The position numbers and the translations under genes were made by a program. The notes under the pieces were generated by a model. The model was given only the letters and a program-made list of their open reading frames with translations, was not told where the DNA came from and made no database searches. From positions 15,077 to 31,178 of the forward strand of contig DITY01000024.1 of NCBI GenBank assembly GCA_002422955.1: a stretch of DNA of 16,102 nt. The letters are read 5' to 3'. This document shows positions 7,814 to 14,992 of the stretch, piece by piece (the first letter of the stretch is position 1; each line of letters begins with the position of its first letter). Origin of the DNA: Planctomycetaceae bacterium UBA6172 (GTDB lineage: Bacteria; Planctomycetota; Planctomycetia; Pirellulales; Pirellulaceae).

Positions 7814-7893
7814 GCAATTGAATCCTGCACCCCACTTTAAGATGGAACGCGCCCCCCCTGGGGAAGCACATGAACGAGCTCACCACGCGTCCA

Positions 7894-10800
7894 TCAGGTG
7901 AACGCTGAGCCATCGCGCAAGATGCGATCGAGTTGCTCGATCTTCACCGGTTTGACCAGGTGATGATCGAATCCCGATTGCATCGCCAACCGGTGGTCAT
8001 CGCCGCGTCCATAGCCGGTCAAGGCGATCAATCGCAGGGAATCCCCCAATTCCTCACGGATCCTGCGCGCGAGCTGGAAGCCGTTCATTTTGGGCAGGCC
8101 GACATCCAGGATCGCGACATCCGGACGCAGCTCCAGCACGGCGGCGAAACCGTCCAACCCGTTGTCACGTACGGCCAGCACCTGATGGTCGTAGAGTTCC
8201 AACAACTCCTGGAGCATCTGACGGGCATCGTCATCATCCTCGACCAGGACGATTCGCCGTGACCCGACCGCGTCGATCGGTTCATGAGCCACGGCCCTCG
8301 ACGGTGGGTCTGTCATTTCCGGCAAACTGAGGGTGAACTGACTACCCATACCAGGCCCGTCACTCGCAGCCTGGATCGTCCCATGGTGCATTTCCACCAA
8401 CGTGCGGACGAGCGTTAGACCGACCCCCATGCCCCCTTCGCTGCGGTCGAGCGTCCGATCGGACTGCACGAACATATCAAACACGGTCTGAATCAGGTCC
8501 GCGGACATGCCGCGTCCATCATCCTGGACTCGCAGCACCGCTTGCCCAGCCGTCAGGCGAATGGTCAAGTCGATGTTTCCCTGATCATCCGTGTACTTGA
8601 TGGCATTGGTCAGCAAGTTCCCCACGATCTGGAGCAGTCGGACACGGTCCGCTTCGACCCACGCCGGGCCATCGGGAAAACGCGTCGTGAGCCGATGCCG
8701 ATGGGCCGAGATCAGGGGTTGGACCGCTTCGATCGCTTCGTGACACACCTTCACCAAATCGACGCTTTCCAGCCGCAGCGTGATCTTCCCCTGCGTGACC
8801 CTGGCAACGTCCAGCAAGTCATCGAGCAGCAGCGCGATCTGAGACGCTTGCCGCCGGATCACGTCGCAGGGACGCACGATCTCGTCGGAACCGTTGGCGA
8901 CCTTGCCCAAAACCGACGCCGCCGTCAGGATCGCGCCCATCGGATTCCGCAGTTCGTGAGACAAGGTGGCCAGGAAATGGTCGCGCTGCTCGACCTGCTC
9001 ACGCAGCGAAAACTCCAATTCCTGATGCTGCGACACGTCGACCACGGACGCGATGGCCTGCCTGCCATGGGGCGTCGAAATCGGTCGAACATGGATATCC
9101 AGCGGGATGCGTTTGCCATCCTTGCGCTGGCCCCAGACGTAGTTCGCACGCCCCATCCGCCGAATCACGTACGGGTTGCAAAAGTAGTCCTGCCGCAAGT
9201 CGTGGTGTCGGTGGCTGACATCCGCGGGGACCAGGATTTCCATCGCCTGCCCGATCAACTCGCCGGGCTCGTAGCCAAAAATCCGTTCCAGTTCCGAGTT
9301 CACCTGCGTGATGTTGCCCCGGGCGCAGACCATCAGCATCCCATTGGGCGAGACCTCCATGGCACTGGCGAAACGGGTTTCCAATTCCTGAATGTTCGTG
9401 ATATCGATCAGGGTCATCACCACGCCGGTCTGCCCCGGATCGCCGCGGTAGGGCAGGATCCGCATCAAGAACGACTCGCCTTCGCTGTTCTTGACCTCCT
9501 CCTCGTAAAGCTGGCGATGCGACAACACTTGCCCGAGTTTATCGACCAAGCCCGTACAGTGAATCGTATGCACGAACCCATGAATGCGACGTCCGATGTC
9601 GGAATCGATGAGGTTAAAAACGTCCGCCATCTTCGGCGTGAACCGGCGAATGCAGAGCTGTTCATCGAGAAAGATCGTATGCACGTCGGTGCTTTCCAGC
9701 AGGCTATCCATGTCATGCGTCAGCTCGGTCAATGCCTCGATCTTCTTGTGATGCTCCGCATTGACGGTGTAAAGCTCTTCATTGAGGGAATGCAGTTCCT
9801 CATTCGTCGACTGCAATTCTTCGTTCGCGGCGAGCAGTTCTTCGTTGGTCGCGCGCAATTCTTCATTGCTCGTGGCCAGTTCTTCGATCGCCGCTTGCAA
9901 GTTTTCTTTCGTGAACCGCAACTCGGATTCCAGCGATCCGGTCTGCTCGTGGGCCGTGTCCGGCAACGCCCGGTCGGCCTCACCCATGTCCCGCGAGCGG
10001 GTTAACTCCGCCCGCTCAAAGCAGACCAGCGAATGCGCGCCGACTCGCCCCCTGGCCGCCAGGGGCACGACCTTGACATGGACGAGCGAGTCGGTGTTCG
10101 ACGGCGACACCGCGATGTGATGGAGTGTGACCGGTTTCTGGTCCCGCGCCGCGCGGTGCAACGCGGCCCCCACGGCACCCCGCAGGTCGTCTCCCAACAT
10201 CGCCATCAGCCCCAGCGAGGGCACGCCGCTGCGGAGCGTCAGGTACTGGTTGGCATCGCCGAACAGGTGCACGATCTCGAGGTCGGAATCGACCAACACG
10301 CCGCAGGGGACGACCGCCGCCAGCACTTCAGCGAACACATCCGACAGCCCCGGGTCGCGGGTCGGGTTCGCGGGGGCGGCCAGCCTCGCGGCCAAACCGC
10401 CGGACAGGGGCAACCGCCTGTCGGCCGACAATCTGGCGGCGCGATGCTTGCAATAGATTTTCCACTGTCGGTTGACCACGCGGAACTCTCGCGATAGCTC
10501 GGCGGGGCTTTCGCTCGGACCGAGGAATAAAATGCCGCCCGCTTTGAGGCCGAAATGAAAGAGGCTGAGCGATTTGTTCTGCGCGGCCGGGACGAAATAG
10601 ATCAGCAGATTCCGGCAGGAGATCAAGTTCATCCGCGTGAACGGGGCGTCTTTGATGAGGTTGTGATGCGCGAACACGACCATGTTTCGCAATTCCGGCG
10701 ACACCCGATACCCGTCCTGGGTGCGGTGAAAGTATTGCTGGAGACGTTCGGGGCTGACCGCGGCGACCGCCTCTTCGCTGTACTGCCCCGCCGCGGCGAT

Positions 10801-11928
10801 CTCGAGCGACCGTGGGTGGACGTCGGTGGCGAAGACTTTGGCGGAGACGTTCTTGTCACACCTTCGAATCTGCTCGTGAACGGAGATGGCGATCGAATAG
10901 GCTTCTTCCCCGGTCGCGCAGCCGGCAACCCAAACGCGAAAATCGTCGTCAGGCTGGAGGTCGGCGAGCAAGCCGGGCAAGGCATCCTGCTCCAGGACCC
11001 GGTAGGCGTCGGGATCACGAAAGAAATGGGTCACCCCGATCAGCAGGTCGCGATACAACGCATCCTGTTCATCCGGATCCTCCGGGAGGTTGGCGGCATA
11101 GGCGGCGAGGTCGGCCATCCCTTTCATCTGCAGCCGGTGCTCGGTCCGCCGGGCAACCGTGGCCGGCTTGTAATGGGAGAAATCGATTCCGAAGGCCCCG
11201 CGCAGCGCACGAAAAATCTCACTCATGCAATCCCGCTCGGGACCCGGGAACGGTTCGGCCTCCGCGGGCCGGATATGCCGCAGCAAGGCCGCCGGCATTT
11301 CCTCGGGGGACAACGCCTGATCCACCAAATCCGTTTCCAGTGCGCTCTTGGGCATCCCATCAAACTTGGCCGTTTCGGGACGCTGAGCCAGAACCAAGCC
11401 GCCCGCTTCGTGGACCGCTCGCAAGCCGCGCGAACCGTCACTCCCCGTACCCGACAACACGACGGCGATCGCGTGCGACTGGGAATCGCGGGCCAGCGAG
11501 CCCATGAATTGGTCGATCGGTAACCGCAGTTCCCCCGACCGCTCATACGGGGTCAAGAGCAGCTTGCCGTCGGAGATGATCATTTCCGTTTTCGGCGGCA
11601 TCAGAAACAGGGTGTTCGCCACGACCGGCATCTGGTCCTCGACCGTCCGCACCGGCATCCGCGTCCGACGCGCCAGCACATCACCCAGAACGCTGGGAAA
11701 ATCGGGCGCGAGGTGCTGCACGATCACGAATGCCATGCCGGTGTCGGTCGGCATTTCTTGGAACAGTCGCTCGAGCGCCTCCAAGCCGCCCGCCGACGCG
11801 CCGATACCGACGACATGGCTGGGGCGCGGCGGCCCCGCCGACAGGTCGGAAAACGAATCGGGATTGCAGGACGCGGAGACCGAAAACCCCGTCTCCGACC
11901 GGTTCGATTCGGAAGCGCTCAAAATCAC
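7894..11928 (-). CDS. CheB-CheR-PAS-PAS hybrid histidine kinase with C-terminal receiver, 1344 aa
   Basis: This is a multidomain signalling protein. After a 35-residue leader comes a CheB methylesterase domain (about 37-220) with the catalytic triad S45 (G-A-S-A-G-G), H72 (Q-H-L) and D164 (T-G-S-D-G). A CheR methyltransferase follows (about 232-495), with the SAM-binding G-C-A-T-G-E-E-A-Y-S (336-345) and S-C-R-N-L-L-I-Y-F (437-445). A PAS-like segment (about 530-640) precedes a coiled coil of N-E-E-L heptads (about 665-745). Two PAS domains (about 745-850 and 852-970) lead to the kinase: H991 in S-H-E-L-R-N-P, the N-box at N1108, D-D-G-R-G-M (1136-1141) and G-M-G-V-G-L. A receiver ends the protein, with phospho-acceptor D1275, T1304 and K1326. 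No transmembrane segment is seen, so it is cytoplasmic. No cheA, cheW or receptor gene is nearby, so a non-chemotactic role is likely. The start is non-ATG: GTG at 11928, or TTG at 11922, which is better spaced from GGGGGA. Confidence 0.93.
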   Translation of the reverse strand: MILSASESNRSETGFSVSASCNPDSFSDLSAGPPRPSHVVGIGASAGGLEALERLFQEMPTDTGMAFVIVQHLAPDFPSVLGDVLARRTRMPVRTVEDQMPVVANTLFLMPPKTEMIISDGKLLLTPYERSGELRLPIDQFMGSLARDSQSHAIAVVLSGTGSDGSRGLRAVHEAGGLVLAQRPETAKFDGMPKSALETDLVDQALSPEEMPAALLRHIRPAEAEPFPGPERDCMSEIFRALRGAFGIDFSHYKPATVARRTEHRLQMKGMADLAAYAANLPEDPDEQDALYRDLLIGVTHFFRDPDAYRVLEQDALPGLLADLQPDDDFRVWVAGCATGEEAYSIAISVHEQIRRCDKNVSAKVFATDVHPRSLEIAAAGQYSEEAVAAVSPERLQQYFHRTQDGYRVSPELRNMVVFAHHNLIKDAPFTRMNLISCRNLLIYFVPAAQNKSLSLFHFGLKAGGILFLGPSESPAELSREFRVVNRQWKIYCKHRAARLSADRRLPLSGGLAARLAAPANPTRDPGLSDVFAEVLAAVVPCGVLVDSDLEIVHLFGDANQYLTLRSGVPSLGLMAMLGDDLRGAVGAALHRAARDQKPVTLHHIAVSPSNTDSLVHVKVVPLAARGRVGAHSLVCFERAELTRSRDMGEADRALPDTAHEQTGSLESELRFTKENLQAAIEELATSNEELRATNEELLAANEELQSTNEELHSLNEELYTVNAEHHKKIEALTELTHDMDSLLESTDVHTIFLDEQLCIRRFTPKMADVFNLIDSDIGRRIHGFVHTIHCTGLVDKLGQVLSHRQLYEEEVKNSEGESFLMRILPYRGDPGQTGVVMTLIDITNIQELETRFASAMEVSPNGMLMVCARGNITQVNSELERIFGYEPGELIGQAMEILVPADVSHRHHDLRQDYFCNPYVIRRMGRANYVWGQRKDGKRIPLDIHVRPISTPHGRQAIASVVDVSQHQELEFSLREQVEQRDHFLATLSHELRNPMGAILTAASVLGKVANGSDEIVRPCDVIRRQASQIALLLDDLLDVARVTQGKITLRLESVDLVKVCHEAIEAVQPLISAHRHRLTTRFPDGPAWVEADRVRLLQIVGNLLTNAIKYTDDQGNIDLTIRLTAGQAVLRVQDDGRGMSADLIQTVFDMFVQSDRTLDRSEGGMGVGLTLVRTLVEMHHGTIQAASDGPGMGSQFTLSLPEMTDPPSRAVAHEPIDAVGSRRIVLVEDDDDARQMLQELLELYDHQVLAVRDNGLDGFAAVLELRPDVAILDVGLPKMNGFQLARRIREELGDSLRLIALTGYGRGDDHRLAMQSGFDHHLVKPVKIEQLDRILRDGSAFT
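9757..9882 (-). repeat. 21-base in-frame repeats coding the N-E-E-L coiled coil
   Basis: Within the CheB-CheR kinase gene, about six imperfect 21-base units each encode seven residues of the pattern [S/T/A/L]-N-E-E-L-x-x. They cover about residues 683-724, giving a regular heptad coiled coil between the CheR half and the kinase half. This linker is typical of the CheB-CheR-kinase family, and the repeat length is a possible site of unit gain or loss. Confidence 0.8.
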
Positions 11929-12093
11929 ATCCCCCGGGCGATGATGTTCCCTTTCGCAGGCGGTGTCGATGATAACCGTTCGTCCGGCGGCGCGGCGTGT
12001 CGGGGCGGCGGGAAACGGACGAGCCCAGGCCGGTAAACGCTTGACATACTCTGATCCGAGCCGCCGAACCGGTCCCTCCCTCGCTAGCGATGC

Positions 12094-13998
12094 TCAGCGG
12101 CCATCCGGTTCGCTAGGGGGCGAGTGCGCCAGCCGCAACTCCCGCAGCATCGACCGCTTCTTGGCCTGATGGGCTTGCATCCGACGCAAGATATCGTCCA
12201 AGACACTCACCGCACTCAGCATGTGCGGCCCCTTGTTGAGCATCACGCACTCGGCCCGGTCGCCCATCGCGGCGTCGGTGATTTCGGCACGTGACGGGAG
12301 CCCTTCCTTGGCGAGCGTCTCCAGGACCTGCGTCGCCCAAATCACCGGGACATGGGCCGCCTCACAGATCCAGAGGATCTCCTCTTGGATTTCGGCCAGG
12401 CGTTCAAAGCCGCACTCGACGGCCAGATCTCCTCGGGCGATCATCACGCCAAGGGACGGCGACCGCATGCCCGCGAGCAGCATGTCCGGCAGGTTGGTGA
12501 AGGCACGCCGCGTCTCGATTTTGAGCACGATCGCGGGAGGCTTGGCCGTCAATTTCGCCAGCTGCTTCTGCAGCATTTCCACGTCTTCGACCCGGTTGGC
12601 GAAGGACAGCTCGACCACGTCGGCGTGCCGCGCGATGAACTGCAGGTCCTCCAGGTCCTTGTCGGTCATCGCCGCCAACTTCAGGTTGCTTTCGGGGAGG
12701 TTGATCCCCTTGTCGCTCCGCAATTTGTCGCCGCGGGGGCGTGTCCGCGTGATCCGGACGAGCACGCGGTCGGCCTCAACCGTCTCGATCACGCCGCCGA
12801 TTTTTCCGTCGTCGAACCAAATCGACTCGCCCGCCCGGACGGTGTCCAAGACCTCCGGGATCGTGCAACCGATCAGGGCGGGGGTCAGCACCTGACCCCG
12901 GCTGTCGCGGGTGGTGGGGCGGCCTGGCTGGAGGTCCTTGGTCAGCATCAGCTGGTCACCTTGCTGCAGGGCGATCGCGATCTCGGTCGACGGCAGTTCT
13001 CCAACCCTCGCCTCGCGGTCGACCGTTTCATCCCCGTCCACCTCGTGCCGCAGAACGGTACCGGGGACAAGGTAAGCGGTCTCGTTCGCCTCCAGCCAGC
13101 ACCCGCCATCCGTCTTGTCGACCGCCACCCAAGACCGCTTCGCTTCACGGACATCGGTGAATTTGACGCGGTCGCCGGGGCGAATCCGCGCCAGCCACGC
13201 TGCCGGCACGGGAAGGCAAGCGTCAGCCGGTGAAGGCGCGGGGCGGGGAGCATTCGCCGCCGTCAGCCAAACCCGCGCGGCGGCGGTGATTCGCCCATAG
13301 ACATCGCGGCCTGGGCGAATTCGAACGACCGACGGTCCGGGTTCCAACGGCCCAGTCCGCAGTTTCGGCCCAGCCAAATCCATGACCACCCGGCAAGATC
13401 GCCCCAGCGCCAGCTCGGCCCGCCTCAGGTGCTCGATCATCCGAGCCCAGGCGGCCGCGTCATCGTGGGCGCAATTGATCCGCATGCAATCCATGCCACG
13501 CTGCAGCAGATCGTGAACGACCGTGTAATGGTCCGCCGCCTCACTCGGCATGGTGACCATGATCCGCACCCCTCGGCCAAGGGTGGCGGGACCCAACAGC
13601 GTCTCGGTGTGCTCGCTCAGCAGCCGCTCACCGGTGGCGAAATCGATGACCTCGGGCTCCGTCGGCGAGGGCTGGCGGGGCGAACCGGTTAACCGCCGCA
13701 GGACTTCCAACACCGCATCGACCGTCGCCAACACGTGCGACTCGGCGCGGCCCAAGGACGACAATCCCAGCTTGGCCAACCGCAGCTGCAACGGACGGAG
13801 GTCGCGGCGGCGGAGCGCGAGGTAATGCACCAGGTTCCCGGCGCTGGCTCGATAGCTCGGGTGAACCTCCGCGAGACGCGAGGCGGACCGGCTCGCCGCC
13901 GCCACAATGTCCAAGCGAATCGCGGTCAACGCTTGCAGAATGCTCTCGAGCTCTGGCCCCGAAAGACCTGAGCGTTCCTCGGCGTTTTCCGTCGTCAT
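12094..13998 (-). CDS. Pyruvate-kinase-like protein with N-terminal helical domain, no C-terminal domain (634 aa)
   Basis: This belongs to the pyruvate kinase superfamily (phosphoenolpyruvate + ADP to pyruvate + ATP), but with unusual architecture. An extra helical domain (about 13-105) precedes the barrel. Barrel motifs: M-R-I-N-C-A-H (substrate R173, N175), D-L-A-G-P-K-L-R-T-G (207-216), L-K-I-E (catalytic K493, metal ligand E495), A-R-G-D-L-A-V-E (metal ligand D524), A-T-Q (T556) and S-R-A-E-I-T-D-A-A. The protein ends soon after the barrel, so the usual C-terminal allosteric domain is missing. The B domain (about 215-435) is about twice the usual 100 residues. Two K+-ligand positions are changed (S to A177, T to L208), and lysine (K212) replaces the glutamate of K+-dependent enzymes, so it is probably K+-independent. 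The second of two close ATGs (13998) is chosen because AAGAGG lies six bases upstream of it; the first (14004) directly abuts that site. It follows the chelatase gene by 117 bases. Confidence 0.85.
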   Translation of the reverse strand: MTTENAEERSGLSGPELESILQALTAIRLDIVAAASRSASRLAEVHPSYRASAGNLVHYLALRRRDLRPLQLRLAKLGLSSLGRAESHVLATVDAVLEVLRRLTGSPRQPSPTEPEVIDFATGERLLSEHTETLLGPATLGRGVRIMVTMPSEAADHYTVVHDLLQRGMDCMRINCAHDDAAAWARMIEHLRRAELALGRSCRVVMDLAGPKLRTGPLEPGPSVVRIRPGRDVYGRITAAARVWLTAANAPRPAPSPADACLPVPAAWLARIRPGDRVKFTDVREAKRSWVAVDKTDGGCWLEANETAYLVPGTVLRHEVDGDETVDREARVGELPSTEIAIALQQGDQLMLTKDLQPGRPTTRDSRGQVLTPALIGCTIPEVLDTVRAGESIWFDDGKIGGVIETVEADRVLVRITRTRPRGDKLRSDKGINLPESNLKLAAMTDKDLEDLQFIARHADVVELSFANRVEDVEMLQKQLAKLTAKPPAIVLKIETRRAFTNLPDMLLAGMRSPSLGVMIARGDLAVECGFERLAEIQEEILWICEAAHVPVIWATQVLETLAKEGLPSRAEITDAAMGDRAECVMLNKGPHMLSAVSVLDDILRRMQAHQAKKRSMLRELRLAHSPPSEPDGR

Positions 13999-14004
13999 CG
14001 GCAT

Positions 14005-14010
14005 CCTCTT
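14005..14010 (-). promoter_or_regulatory. Ribosome binding site that favours the second ATG of the pyruvate-kinase-like gene
   Basis: AAGAGG on the minus strand directly touches the ATG at 14004 but lies six bases from the in-frame ATG at 13998. The spacing supports the second ATG, shortening the protein by two residues. Confidence 0.6.
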
Positions 14011-14115
14011 CGCAGGGTAACGTCCGTGATCTCGAGACGACCGGCGCGGGAATCACGCCAGGGACATGCGTCTCACAGAGGCTGAAGTCAATCGAGTACT
14101 GGGACGTGTGTCGGA

Positions 14116-14940
14116 TCAGCCGGGGCAGGCCCCAACCCCGGCGACGCCGGTCGACCGGCTCGCCACGCCCGCGATCCTGCGGATCAACGCGGCGACGACA
14201 AGCGGGTCGGGGCCGAGATATCCGGCGGTCGTGAAATGCTGGTCGGGGTACCGCGCGCGCGCCGCCTCGACCTGATCGAGCAGCGCGCGGTGGATCGCGC
14301 CTTGAAACAGCAGGTGCGGCTGGATGATCACGTGGCGAACCTCGGGATCGGCGACGACCGCGGCGATGACCTGGTCCAATTTCGGCTCCGCCATCGCGTA
14401 AAAGGCGATGGCGACCCGGCGGACGGGACAGCGCCGGCGAACGCACTCCGCCAACACCCGCAAATCGGCCTGCGCGCAGGGATCATGACTGCCGCGGCCG
14501 ACGACGATCACGGCCGTTTGGTCGGGATCGGCCCCGGCATCGTCGATCGCCTGCCACCAACGGCGAGCGACCAGTTGGATCAGTTCGGGCGCTCGCGACA
14601 ACGGTCGCGCCAGACTCCACGCGATCCCCGGATGCCGCGACTGACAGGCCGCCAACTCATCTGGGATATCCGATTTCGCATGACCGGCGGCGAATAACAA
14701 CAGCGGCGCGGCGAGGACCTGACGCACCCCGGACGCGACCAGACGATCCCACGCATCGGCGATCCGCGGTGGCTGCAGTTCCAATAGGCTGAGTTCGACC
14801 GGCAGCGGTGCCAGGGACTCGGCCAACCCCGCGCCCAACCGCAGGAACTCACGATGACCGTCCTCGTCCCGAGTCCCGTGCCCGATCAGCAGCACGCCGG
14901 AGTCGCTCGGTAAAATCGCTGCGTCCGACGGGGATAACAT
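14116..14940 (-). CDS. cbiX: CbiX/SirB-type sirohydrochlorin chelatase, 274 aa
   Basis: This is a class II chelatase that inserts a metal (Co2+ or Fe2+) into sirohydrochlorin, on the route to cobalamin or siroheme. Two CbiX-type halves are visible. The N-terminal half (about 14-130) keeps both metal-site histidines: H21 in L-I-G-H-G-T-R-D and H87 in A-A-G-H-A-K-S-D-I-P. The C-terminal half (about 140-265) has G-R-G-S-H-D (R149 in place of the first histidine) and F-Q-G-A-I-H (H217), so it is probably structural or a changed site. The frame is open to 15039, but the ATG at 14940 has GAGG five bases upstream and starts just before the first domain; the upstream extension would overlap the mutase gene. 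It begins 52 bases after the mutase stop, so the two are probably co-transcribed. The metal cannot be told from the sequence, and no other tetrapyrrole gene is in the window. Confidence 0.9.
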   Translation of the reverse strand: MLSPSDAAILPSDSGVLLIGHGTRDEDGHREFLRLGAGLAESLAPLPVELSLLELQPPRIADAWDRLVASGVRQVLAAPLLLFAAGHAKSDIPDELAACQSRHPGIAWSLARPLSRAPELIQLVARRWWQAIDDAGADPDQTAVIVVGRGSHDPCAQADLRVLAECVRRRCPVRRVAIAFYAMAEPKLDQVIAAVVADPEVRHVIIQPHLLFQGAIHRALLDQVEAARARYPDQHFTTAGYLGPDPLVVAALIRRIAGVASRSTGVAGVGACPG

Positions 14941-14992
14941 GCAAACCTCGCGACGTTTCGCGGGACGACTGTGGAAGGGGCGGCAAAACCGA

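Larger units (their letters stand above)
7295..7893. other. 599-base intergenic region with promoter and hairpins, no convincing gene
   Basis: This is the longest stretch without a gene. It holds a promoter-like sequence facing left (7636-7664), a 9-bp perfect inverted repeat (7540-7576), a 10-bp near-perfect hairpin (7790-7813), and runs of C such as the paired CCCCCCCGAC tracts near 7599-7628. Just before the 203-residue gene there is a T7 tract on the minus strand (7327-7333), flanked by CAAACAAC and GTTGTTTTG arms that could pair. Open frames exist on both strands, but their translations are R/P/G-rich and lack good ribosome sites, as expected of GC-rich non-coding DNA. Most of the left half would be the transcribed leader of the gene at 6683-7294. 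Confidence 0.6.

Noticed and set aside
7396..7830. 144-codon open frame on the minus strand in the intergenic region
   Set aside because: The translation has no domain-like pattern and is rich in R, P and G. There is no good ribosome site, and the strong promoter-like sequence at 7636-7664 lies inside it, which does not fit a gene starting at 7830.
8542..10005. Long open frame on the plus strand, inside the CheB-CheR kinase gene
   Set aside because: Its translation is dominated by Q, R, H, D and F-L repeats, typical of the antisense of a GC-rich gene. The opposite strand has an unbroken set of known domains. The same reasoning removes the other long plus-strand frames (for example 456-1538, 1680-2690, 4848-6059, 10555-11523, 12352-13233).
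12041..12046. TTGACA on the plus strand between the kinase and pyruvate-kinase-like genes
   Set aside because: No -10-like sequence follows at a usable distance, and no plus-strand gene lies downstream.
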